Shown here: positions 13,863-19,669 of the stretch, in pieces
Layout of the letters: each line of letters opens with the position of its first letter
Numbering within the stretch: position 1 is the stretch's first letter
Source of the DNA: Pseudomonadota bacterium
GTDB taxonomy: Bacteria; Pseudomonadota; Alphaproteobacteria; Caulobacterales; Caulobacteraceae
Length of the DNA: 19,669 nucleotides
Assembly (NCBI GenBank): GCA_023433655.1
Contig: JAEYUE010000294.1
Location: 1-19,669, forward strand
Direction: 5' to 3'
The notes under the pieces: model-generated
The model's input: the letters and a program-made list of their open reading frames with translations, nothing else
Database searches by the model: none
What the model was told of the DNA's origin: nothing
Program-made: the position numbers and the translations under genes

Positions 13863-15266
13863 TCAGATGTGCAGGACGCGCTGCCAGGCGTCGAGCGACG
13901 CCTCGTGCATCGCCTCGCTCATCGTCGGGTGCGGATAGACGATGCCGTGCATGTCCTCCTCCGTCGCCTCCATGGTGATAGCGGTGACGTATCCCTGAAT
14001 CATTTCCGTGACTTCGGCGCCGATCATGTGAGCGCCGATGAGCGCGCCCGTCTTCGCGTCGAAGATGGTCTTGACGAAGCCTTCGACCTCGCCGGCGGCC
14101 ACGGCCTTGCCGTTCACGCGGAACGGGAAGCGGCCGACCTTGATCTCGCGCCCCTCCGCCCTCGCCGCCTGTTCGGTGACGCCGACCGAGGCGACCTGGG
14201 GCTGGGTATAGGTGCAGCCGGCGATCGGCGAGTGGATGTTCGGCGTCCTGAAGCCGGCGATATGCTCGGCGGCGTGGATGCCTTCATGGCTGGCCTTGTG
14301 CGCCAGCCAGGGCGCGCCGGCGCAGTCGCCGATGGCGTACAGCCCCTTCACATTGGTCTCGCCGTGCGCGCCGGTCTTGATGTGGCCGCGGTCCATTTCG
14401 ACCCCCAGCGCCTCCAGGCCGATGCCGTCGGTGTTGGCGGTGATGCCCACCGCCGAGATGCACACCTCGCCTTCAAGGGTCTCGGCCTTGCCGCCGACCT
14501 CGACCGCGACCTGCACCCCCTGCCCCGACTTGGCGACCTTGGTCACCTTGGCGCCGGTGCGGAACTTGATGCCGCGCTTCTCGAACGCCTTCTGCGCCGC
14601 CTTGGAGACCTCCTCGTCCTCGACCGGCATGATCCGGTCGACCGCTTCCACGACCGTAACTTCCGCGCCCAGCGCCCTGTAGAAGCTGGCGAATTCCAGT
14701 CCGATGGCGCCCGATCCAATGACCACGAACGACTTCGGGAGCCGCTTGGGCGCCAAGGCCTCGCGATAGGCCCAGATCCGCTCGCCGTCGGCCTCCAGGC
14801 CGATCTGCGGCAGCGCCCGCGCCCGCGCGCCGACCGCCAGCATGACGGCCTTCGCCTCGACCGTGCGGCTGCCGCCCGCATTCAGCGCCACCACCACCTT
14901 CGGCGCGTCCCTGCCCTTCTCGAGCTTCGCCGCGCCGTCGATCACCTCGACCTTGTGCTTCTTCATCAGGAAGGCGACGCCCTTGTTCATCTGGGCGGCC
15001 ACCCCGCGAGAGCGCTGGATGATGGCGTCGAAGTCGAAGCCGACCTTCTCCGCCGACAGGCCATAGTCCTTGAGGTGCGACAGGCTCTCGAACTTCTCGC
15101 CCGACTTGAGCAGCGCCTTGGTCGGGATGCAGCCCCAGTTCAGGCAGATGCCGCCCAGGTTCTCGCGCTCCACGATGGCGACCTTCTGGCCCAGCTGGCT
15201 GGCGCGGATGGCGGCGACATAGCCGCCCGGTCCCGAACCGATGACGATGAGATCGAAGTCAGCCAT
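13863..15266 (-). CDS. lpdA: dihydrolipoyl dehydrogenase (E3 of pyruvate dehydrogenase complex)
   Basis: E3 reoxidises dihydrolipoyl groups on E2 (and here probably on the lipoyl-E1-beta), passing electrons through FAD and a disulfide to NAD+. The 467-residue product has the FAD motif IGSGPGGYVAAI (9-20), the redox disulfide C41/C46 in GGICLNWGCIPTK, and the NAD-binding VIGSGAIGLEF near residue 180. ATVGD-like FAD contact (LYAIGDCAGAPWLAHKASHEG, split as LYAIGDCAGAPW then LAHKASHEG) follows, and the catalytic H446/E451 lies in HPTMSEAMHEA. It is complete and canonical, with no N-terminal lipoyl domain. ATG 15264-15266 has GGGAGA four bases upstream; an upstream in-frame extension to 15332 lacks support. 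It is the last gene of the pdh cluster, separated from pdhC by a DUF3667-like gene. It may also serve other 2-oxoacid dehydrogenases. Confidence 0.97.
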   Translation of the reverse strand: MADFDLIVIGSGPGGYVAAIRASQLGQKVAIVERENLGGICLNWGCIPTKALLKSGEKFESLSHLKDYGLSAEKVGFDFDAIIQRSRGVAAQMNKGVAFLMKKHKVEVIDGAAKLEKGRDAPKVVVALNAGGSRTVEAKAVMLAVGARARALPQIGLEADGERIWAYREALAPKRLPKSFVVIGSGAIGLEFASFYRALGAEVTVVEAVDRIMPVEDEEVSKAAQKAFEKRGIKFRTGAKVTKVAKSGQGVQVAVEVGGKAETLEGEVCISAVGITANTDGIGLEALGVEMDRGHIKTGAHGETNVKGLYAIGDCAGAPWLAHKASHEGIHAAEHIAGFRTPNIHSPIAGCTYTQPQVASVGVTEQAARAEGREIKVGRFPFRVNGKAVAAGEVEGFVKTIFDAKTGALIGAHMIGAEVTEMIQGYVTAITMEATEEDMHGIVYPHPTMSEAMHEASLDAWQRVLHI

Positions 15267-15323
15267 TGGCTCTCCCTGGCGCAAGTCTTCCGCGGCGAGC
15301 CTCTTTAACGCGCCGGGGGCGGA

Positions 15324-15338
15324 AGGGGCCACTCCCCT
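15324..15338 (-). terminator. weak stem-loop after the DUF3667-like gene
   Basis: AGGGG/CCCCT (15324-15328, 15334-15338) can pair with a 5-nt loop between the DUF3667-like stop and the lpdA start, followed by TTCCG on the minus strand. The stem is short and there is no real T tract, so a terminator role is doubtful. The 93-nt gap could also hold a separate lpdA promoter. Confidence 0.25.
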
Positions 15339-15359
15339 GCTGGGCGCGGATACAAATTG

Positions 15360-16328
15360 TCAGGCCGAGATGAAGGCGACGAAGGCCGAAATGTCCATGG
15401 CGGAGATCATCACCACCAGGGCGGCGGGGATCAGCCCAAGGCAGACATAGGCCGCGAGGTGCCCGCCGCCTCGCCAAAGGGCCCCGACCATCGAGACGCC
15501 GTAATAGCTGCGCGCGGCGGCCACGAAATACAGCAGGTAGGGTGGAAGGATCAGCCATGCGGGCAAGGCCGCGCCCCATTTGTTGGCGAGCGCCAGCAGG
15601 CTGAGCAGCCCGAAGCCGATGACGTGGGCCCACATGGCGAACACGAGGTGTTCCATCAGGTAACGCTTTCGGCCCAGGAACGGCGCGAGAAGGAGGGCGT
15701 AGAGCGGCATCAGCAGCCAGAGGGCGTTGGGCAGCCAGGCGGCGAGGCGCGCCGACACGACCGCGAGCTCGCGATTGTTCTGGTTCTCGTACAGCAGGTT
15801 CTGACGATCTTCTTCCGAAGTGGCGCGTGCCGCCGCCTGCTCGATCGCTTCGGTCACGGCCAGATCCACCGCGGGGTCGACGCGGCGCTGCATCCACAGC
15901 TCGGCCTGCACGGCGTTCTCGAGATGGACCGTGACTCCGTCCGGATCAGCACGGGCGATCACCGGCCGCGACGGGTCCACCGGCCTGGCGACGAATTGGT
16001 AGAGGGCGACGTCCGCGAAGCCGAGACAGACCAGAAACAGCGCCGTCATGACGACGAACAGCTTGGTGGGGGTCTGGTACCGACTGCCTGCACCCGTTCG
16101 GTAGGCCTGGAGAAGCCGCCCGGGCCGCGTGGCGAGCGCGACCAGGGTGCGGGTCGTGCGGCCGTCGACGAGGCTGCTTTCGGAGAAGGCCTCCTCCGCC
16201 CACTCCCGCAAGGGTCGGGGGCGGGCCTCCGCATCCTGCCCGCAGGCGTGACAATAGCGGCCGTGGAGCCGCGCGCCGCAGGCGCCGCACTGCGGCGCGC
16301 CATCGTCCGGGATCGCGCTGTCCGCCAT
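15360..16328 (-). CDS. DUF3667-like zinc-ribbon multi-pass membrane protein
   Basis: The 322-residue product begins with a compact four-cysteine ribbon, C14/C17 and C26/C29 (QCGACGARLHGRYCHACGQ), the layout I associate with DUF3667 proteins. The ribbon is followed by a soluble stretch with FSESSLVDGRTTRTL. A hydrophobic helix lies at about 88-107. An extracytoplasmic-looking acidic/amphipathic region (about 115-200) follows, and then four further hydrophobic segments (about 205-225, 232-254, 256-276, 290-318). ATG 16326-16328 is preceded by GGAGG, supporting the start. It sits between pdhC and lpdA, 56 nt after pdhC, so it may be co-transcribed with the complex. No function is known to me for the family. 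A role in pyruvate metabolism would rest on position alone. Confidence 0.82.
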   Translation of the reverse strand: MADSAIPDDGAPQCGACGARLHGRYCHACGQDAEARPRPLREWAEEAFSESSLVDGRTTRTLVALATRPGRLLQAYRTGAGSRYQTPTKLFVVMTALFLVCLGFADVALYQFVARPVDPSRPVIARADPDGVTVHLENAVQAELWMQRRVDPAVDLAVTEAIEQAAARATSEEDRQNLLYENQNNRELAVVSARLAAWLPNALWLLMPLYALLLAPFLGRKRYLMEHLVFAMWAHVIGFGLLSLLALANKWGAALPAWLILPPYLLYFVAAARSYYGVSMVGALWRGGGHLAAYVCLGLIPAALVVMISAMDISAFVAFISA

Positions 16329-16338
16329 TCCACCCTCC

Positions 16339-16372
16339 CCGGCTGCATATGGCCCAAAGCCTGCGCAGCCGG
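16339..16372 (-). other. intercistronic stem-loop between pdhC and the DUF3667-like gene
   Basis: A perfect 8-bp inverted repeat CCGGCTGC/GCAGCCGG (16339-16346, 16365-16372) encloses an 18-nt loop that can itself form a small GGC/GCC hairpin. On the minus strand it is followed directly by the purine-rich ribosome-binding site of the next gene, not by T residues. It is therefore more likely an mRNA-stability, attenuation or translation-control element than a classic terminator. Confidence 0.5.
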
Positions 16373-16384
16373 CAAGTCGGACGG

Positions 16385-17647
16385 TCAGGCCAGCATGGTC
16401 ACCGGATCCTCGATCATCGCCTTGAAGACCTGCAGGAATTTCGCCCCGATCGCGCCGTCGACGACGCGGTGGTCGCAGGTCAGGGTGACGGTCATCACCG
16501 TGGCCACGGCCAGCTGGCCGTCCTTGACCACGGGACGCTGCTCCCCGGCCCCGACGCTCATGATCGCGCCCTGCGGCTCGTTGATGATCGAGGCGAAGGC
16601 CTTGATGCCGAACATGCCCAGGTTGGAGACCGAGAAGGTGCCGCCCTGGAACTCCTCGGGCTTCAGCTTGCGGTCGCGGGCGCGCTTCGCCAGGTCCTTG
16701 GACTCGGCGGCGATCTCGCGGAGCGACTTGGTCTCCGCCTTGCGGATGATCGGGGTGATCAGGCCGCCGTCGATGGCCACGGCCATCGCCACGTCGGCGT
16801 TGTGGTGCATCGCCAGGCCCTCGGGCGAATAGCTGGCGTTGGCTTCCGGCACAGCCTTCAGCGCCATGGCCGAGGCCTTGATGACGAAGTCGTTGACCGA
16901 GACCTTGATCCCGTCCTTCTCCAGCATCGCATTGACGCGGGCGCGGGCGGCCAGCAGGCCGTCGATCTCGCAGTCGATGGTCAGCGGGAAGTGCGGCACG
17001 TCGCGGAAGCTGTCGGTCAGGCGCCGGGCGATGGCCTTGCGCATGCCGTCCAGCGGCACGAGGTCATAGCTGCCGTCCGGGATGCCCATCTGGGCCAGCG
17101 ACTGCACCGGACGCGTCTCCCGGGCCGCAGCCGTCGCGGCGGCGGCCGGAGCGGCGCCGCCCTTCAGGCTCTCGACGTCGCGGCGGACGATACGTCCGTG
17201 CGGGCCTGTGCCCTTGACCGTCTTGAGGTCTACGCCGTTCTGCGCGGCGATGCGCCTTGCGAGCGGCGAGGCGAAGATGCGGCCGCCATCGGCGGCCTTC
17301 GGCGCCGGCGCCGCCTTCACGGGCTCGGCCTTCGCCGGAGCAGCCTCGGCCTTCGGCGCCTGGGCGGCCTTGGGCGCGTCTGATTTCGGTGCCGGAGCGG
17401 GCGCGGCGCCCTCCCCCTTCAGCCGCGCGATGGGCGTATTGACCTTCACGCCCTCGCTGCCTTCGGCGACGAGGATCTCCTCGACTTCGCCCTCGTCGAC
17501 GGCCTCGACCTCCATGGTCGCCTTGTCGGTCTCGATCTCGGCGATGACGTCGCCGGCCTTGACGGTATCGCCGGCCTTGATGTGCCACTTGGCGAGGACG
17601 CCCTCTTCCATGGTGGGCGACAGCGCGGGCATGAGGATGTCGGTCAT
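16385..17647 (-). CDS. pdhC: pyruvate dehydrogenase E2, dihydrolipoamide acetyltransferase
   Basis: E2 forms the core of the pyruvate dehydrogenase complex and transfers the acetyl group from lipoamide to CoA. The 420-residue product has one lipoyl domain (1-76) with the lipoylated K42 in EIETDKATMEVE. An Ala/Pro/Lys-rich flexible linker follows (about 80-120). The peripheral subunit-binding domain is IFASPLARRIAAQNGVDL and GTGPHGRIVRRDV (about 125-165). The catalytic domain ends with H393 and D397 in DHRVVDG. The E2 start ATG (17645-17647) overlaps the TGA of the upstream DUF5076-like gene (ATGA), indicating translational coupling. The frame stays open upstream but the extra residues belong to the overlapping gene. 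The lipoyl domain is nearly identical to that of PdhB. Its motifs and genomic partners (E1 alpha/beta) support pyruvate rather than 2-oxoglutarate as substrate. Confidence 0.97.
   Translation of the reverse strand: MTDILMPALSPTMEEGVLAKWHIKAGDTVKAGDVIAEIETDKATMEVEAVDEGEVEEILVAEGSEGVKVNTPIARLKGEGAAPAPAPKSDAPKAAQAPKAEAAPAKAEPVKAAPAPKAADGGRIFASPLARRIAAQNGVDLKTVKGTGPHGRIVRRDVESLKGGAAPAAAATAAARETRPVQSLAQMGIPDGSYDLVPLDGMRKAIARRLTDSFRDVPHFPLTIDCEIDGLLAARARVNAMLEKDGIKVSVNDFVIKASAMALKAVPEANASYSPEGLAMHHNADVAMAVAIDGGLITPIIRKAETKSLREIAAESKDLAKRARDRKLKPEEFQGGTFSVSNLGMFGIKAFASIINEPQGAIMSVGAGEQRPVVKDGQLAVATVMTVTLTCDHRVVDGAIGAKFLQVFKAMIEDPVTMLA
17487..17545. repeat. 59-bp perfect direct repeat, copy 1 (pdhC lipoyl domain)
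   Basis: This stretch matches 19165-19223 base for base, including synonymous positions, at an offset of 1678 bp. It encodes the lipoylation-site region of the E2 lipoyl domain. Flanking parts of the domain remain similar but with scattered differences. Confidence 0.9.
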
Positions 17648-17958
17648 TGCGCGCTCCCTGCCTGGTCCGGCTCGGCGACGGTGCGGACGTTCTGCGCCTT
17701 CAGGGCGTCGCTCATGCCGGTCAGGATCTGGTTGTAGGCGGTCCGTTCGTCCATGCCGTGCCGGACCTGGTAGCCATGCGCCATGTGGGTGGCGGCGTAG
17801 GCCAGCATGCGTCCGAACATGGCCGGGTCGCTGAAGGCCGGCTTGATCGACATGACCGGCTCCTTGTTCGACCACCACATGCGCAGGATCTCGATCGCCT
17901 CCGGATCGGCGGCGACGCTGTCCGGCGTCTTCAGCTGGTGTTCCTCGCGCTCGCTCAT
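17644..17958 (-). CDS. DUF5076-like small protein embedded in the pdh operon
   Basis: The 104-residue, soluble-looking product contains AIEILRMWWSNKEPVMSIKP, then FSDPAMFGRMLAYAATHMAH and GYQVRHGMDERTAYNQI. This resembles what I recall of the alphaproteobacterial DUF5076 family, with no known function. No catalytic motif, signal peptide or membrane helix is visible; the Met/Trp/His-rich middle looks like an alpha/beta fold. The start ATG overlaps the pdhB stop (ATGA at 17955-17958) and its stop overlaps the pdhC start (ATGA at 17644-17647). A site AGGTGA precedes the start. Being coupled on both sides between E1-beta and E2 suggests expression in fixed ratio with the complex, for example as an assembly or accessory factor. 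That is inference. Confidence 0.85.
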   Translation of the reverse strand: MSEREEHQLKTPDSVAADPEAIEILRMWWSNKEPVMSIKPAFSDPAMFGRMLAYAATHMAHGYQVRHGMDERTAYNQILTGMSDALKAQNVRTVAEPDQAGSAQ

Positions 17959-19325
17959 GCCATCACCTGCTTGACGGCGGCGATGATCTTGTCGGCGCCC
18001 GGCAGCGACAGGGCCTCGAGGTTGGCCGCATACGGCAACGGCACGTCTTCCTGGTGCACCCGGAGCGGCGGGGCGTCGAGGTAGTCGAAGGCGTGCTCGA
18101 TCACCCGCGCCACGACCTCGGCGCCGACGCCCATCGGACCCCAGCCTTCCTCGGCCGAGACCAGGCGGCTGGTCTTCTTCACGCTCTCGACGACGGTTTC
18201 GTGGTCCAGCGGCCGCAGGGTGCGCAGGTCGACGACCTCGCAGCTGATTCCCTCCTCCGCCAGCTTCTCCGCCGCCTGCAGGGCGAATCCGACCATGCGG
18301 CTGTGGGCGGTGATGGTGACGTCGGTCCCCTCGCGACGGACCTTGGCCTTGCCGATCGGCAGCACCCAGTCCTCGACATCGGGGACGTCGAACTCCAGCC
18401 CGTACATCATCTCGTGCTCGAGGAAGACGACCGGGTTGGGGTCGCGGATGGCGGCCTTCAGCAGGCCCTTGGCGTCCGCGGCGTCATACGGCGCGATGAC
18501 CTTGAGGCCCGGCACCTGGGCGTACCAGGCCGAATAATCCTGGCTGTGCTGGGCCGCGACGCGGCTGGCCGCACCGTTGGGGCCGCGGAACACGATCGGG
18601 CAGCGGATCTGACCGCCTGACATGTAGAGCGTCTTGGCCGCCGAGTTGATGATGTGGTCGATGGCCTGCATGCCGAAGTTCCACGTCATGAACTCGACGA
18701 TGGGCTTCAGCCCGGCCATGGCCGCGCCGACGCCAAGGCCGGCGAAGCCGTGCTCGGTGATCGGGGTGTCGACCACGCGGCGGTCGCCGAACTCCTGCAG
18801 CAGTTCGCGGCTGACCTTGTAGGCGCCCTGGTACTGGGCGACTTCCTCGCCCATCAGGAACACCGCCTCGTCGCGCCGCATCTCCTCGGCCATGGCGTCG
18901 CGCAGGGCGTCGCGGATGGTCGTCTTGATCAGCTTCGCGTCAGCCGGGATTTCCGGATCCTTCAGCTCGACCTTCGGGCCGGTCGCGGTGACGTCCTTCT
19001 TTTCGGGCTCGCCGCCCTTGTCCGTCACGACCTCGGGGGCGGGCGCCGCCTTGGGGGCATCCGCTTTCGGGGCGGCCGCGCCGGCGTCGTCACCGGCCAG
19101 ACGCGCGATCGGCGTGTTTACCTTCACGTTCTCGGAGCCCTCGGCGACGAGGATTTCCAGCACCTCGCCCTCGTCGACGGCCTCGACCTCCATGGTCGCC
19201 TTGTCGGTCTCGATCTCGGCGATCACCTGGCCGGCCGACACGGTGTCGCCCGCCTTGATGTGCCACTTGGTCAGCGTGCCCTCTTCCATCGTGGGCGACA
19301 GCGCCGGCATCAGGATGTCGGTCAC
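17955..19325 (-). CDS. pdhB: pyruvate dehydrogenase E1 component beta subunit with N-terminal lipoyl domain
   Basis: E1-beta with E1-alpha forms the thiamine-diphosphate heterotetramer that decarboxylates pyruvate and acetylates lipoamide. The 456-residue product has an extra N-terminal lipoyl domain (1-76, K42 in EIETDKATMEVE) and an Ala/Pro/Lys/Glu-rich linker (to about 125). The usual transketolase-type E1-beta fold follows: TTIRDALRDAMAEEM, FLMGEEVAQYQGAYKVS with the Glu that contacts thiamine diphosphate, and VVDTPITEHGFAG. The C-terminal domain has EVVDLRTLRPLD. Lipoyl-bearing E1-beta is known in several alphaproteobacteria. The start is GTG 19323-19325, two bases after the pdhA stop, with GGAGG at the end of pdhA eight bases upstream. 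It ends in an ATGA overlap with the next gene. The lipoyl domain differs from that of PdhC at only six of 76 residues. Confidence 0.97.
   Translation of the reverse strand: MTDILMPALSPTMEEGTLTKWHIKAGDTVSAGQVIAEIETDKATMEVEAVDEGEVLEILVAEGSENVKVNTPIARLAGDDAGAAAPKADAPKAAPAPEVVTDKGGEPEKKDVTATGPKVELKDPEIPADAKLIKTTIRDALRDAMAEEMRRDEAVFLMGEEVAQYQGAYKVSRELLQEFGDRRVVDTPITEHGFAGLGVGAAMAGLKPIVEFMTWNFGMQAIDHIINSAAKTLYMSGGQIRCPIVFRGPNGAASRVAAQHSQDYSAWYAQVPGLKVIAPYDAADAKGLLKAAIRDPNPVVFLEHEMMYGLEFDVPDVEDWVLPIGKAKVRREGTDVTITAHSRMVGFALQAAEKLAEEGISCEVVDLRTLRPLDHETVVESVKKTSRLVSAEEGWGPMGVGAEVVARVIEHAFDYLDAPPLRVHQEDVPLPYAANLEALSLPGADKIIAAVKQVMA
19165..19223. repeat. 59-bp perfect direct repeat, copy 2 (pdhB lipoyl domain)
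   Basis: Identical to 17487-17545 and in the same orientation and codon frame. It covers the codons around the lipoylated lysine. The length of silent-site identity suggests recent duplication or ongoing gene conversion between the two lipoyl domains. Confidence 0.9.
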
Positions 19326-19327
19326 GA

Positions 19328-19669
19328 TCAGGCCTCCACGTAGACGTCGGTGTAGAGCTCGGACGGATCAGGCTCCGGGCTCTCCTGGGCGAATTGAACG
19401 GCTTCGGCGACGATCGCCTTGATTTCGTTGTCGATGGCCTTGAGCTCGTCCTCGCTGGCCCTGGCCTGCTGCAGCAGGGTCTTGATGTGCTCGATCGGGT
19501 CGCGGGTCTTCTTGACCTCGTCGACCTCCTCCTTGGTGCGGTACTTGGCCGGGTCGGTCATCGAGTGGCCGCGGTAGCGGTAGGTCTTCACCTCGAGAAT
19601 GAAGGGGCCGCCCCCTTCCCTCGCCCGCCTGACGGCGCGGGCGGCGGCGTCGCGCACAGCCAGAACGTC
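19328..19669 (-). CDS. pdhA: pyruvate dehydrogenase E1 component alpha subunit, C-terminal part (cut by window edge)
   Basis: Only the last 113 residues are in the window; the frame runs off the right edge (DVLAVRDAAARAVRRARE at the border), so the gene is cut by the window, not broken. E1-alpha binds thiamine diphosphate and decarboxylates pyruvate. The segment shows FILEVKTYRYRGHSMTDPAK and YRTKEEV. This is the conserved loop that closes over the thiamine-diphosphate site, and the equivalent of the phosphorylation loop of mitochondrial E1-alpha. The C-terminus is an acidic helix ending ELYTDVYVEA. The gene ends TGA at 19328-19330, two bases before the pdhB GTG, and carries the pdhB ribosome-binding site (GGAGG) within its final codons. 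It is the first visible gene of the operon. Confidence 0.96.
   Translation of the reverse strand, partial: DVLAVRDAAARAVRRAREGGGPFILEVKTYRYRGHSMTDPAKYRTKEEVDEVKKTRDPIEHIKTLLQQARASEDELKAIDNEIKAIVAEAVQFAQESPEPDPSELYTDVYVEA

Noticed and set aside
13869..15308. Long + strand frame opposite lpdA
   Set aside because: It is the mirror of lpdA codon bias. The translation shows no domain and is Arg/Asp/Leu-rich, and lpdA is intact on the other strand.
1..19669. RNA genes, CRISPR arrays, insertion sequences, phage or defence genes
   Set aside because: No tRNA or rRNA-like sequence, regularly spaced repeats, transposase or integrase motifs, or defence-family domains were recognised on either strand. 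The only long repeat is the lipoyl-domain pair.

Overview
This is an ordinary, densely packed chromosomal window from a GC-rich alphaproteobacterium. Caulobacteraceae (Caulobacter or Brevundimonas-like) is the best guess. The reasons are the pyruvate dehydrogenase operon with a lipoyl-bearing E1-beta, a MotB encoded without MotA, a Tad/Flp-type pilus-related protein, a Bpt/ATE-type aminoacyltransferase, and strong third-position G/C bias. The placement is inferred from protein families, not from a phylogeny.

Layout. Positions 1-1884 hold the 3' part of parC (+). Positions 1914-2228 encode a small membrane protein (-). Positions 2360-3965 carry lemA and an M48 membrane metalloprotease (+). Positions 3962-4696 are bpt (-), followed leftward-reading by motB at 4809-5705 (-). 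Positions 5853-7231 form a two-gene redox unit (+): a flavin reductase and a 3-hydroxyisobutyrate-dehydrogenase-family enzyme. Positions 7228-8484 encode a TadG-like secreted or anchored protein (-). Positions 8609-12440 (-) encode a very large hybrid histidine kinase fused to an EAL phosphodiesterase, plus a downstream single-domain response regulator. Divergent from it, positions 12547-13417 (+) encode a second single-domain receiver and a small two-helix membrane protein with DRR-rich tails. Positions 13533-13859 encode a secreted beta/gamma-crystallin-like protein (+). From 13863 to the window end runs the pyruvate dehydrogenase cluster on the minus strand: pdhA (cut by the window edge), pdhB with an N-terminal lipoyl domain, a DUF5076-like gene, pdhC, a DUF3667-like zinc-ribbon membrane protein, and lpdA.

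How the genes work together. The pdh cluster encodes all subunits of the complex that converts pyruvate to acetyl-CoA. pdhA, pdhB, the DUF5076 gene and pdhC are joined by a 2-nt gap and two ATGA stop/start overlaps, so they are almost certainly co-transcribed and translationally coupled. The 7.2-13.4 kb stretch looks like a signalling island. A membrane kinase carries its own receiver, HPt and c-di-GMP phosphodiesterase, two free receivers lie beside it, and two neighbouring cell-envelope proteins could be outputs. The link to those outputs is inference.

No RNA genes, insertion sequences, phage genes, CRISPR arrays or defence genes were seen. No gene-free gap exceeds about 150 nt. Nothing here is a clear new system. 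The best candidates for a second look are the kinase-receiver-HPt-EAL fusion with its neighbours, the DUF5076 protein embedded in the pdh operon, a 9-base homopolymer inside motB, and the near-total absence of CTAG from gene interiors.
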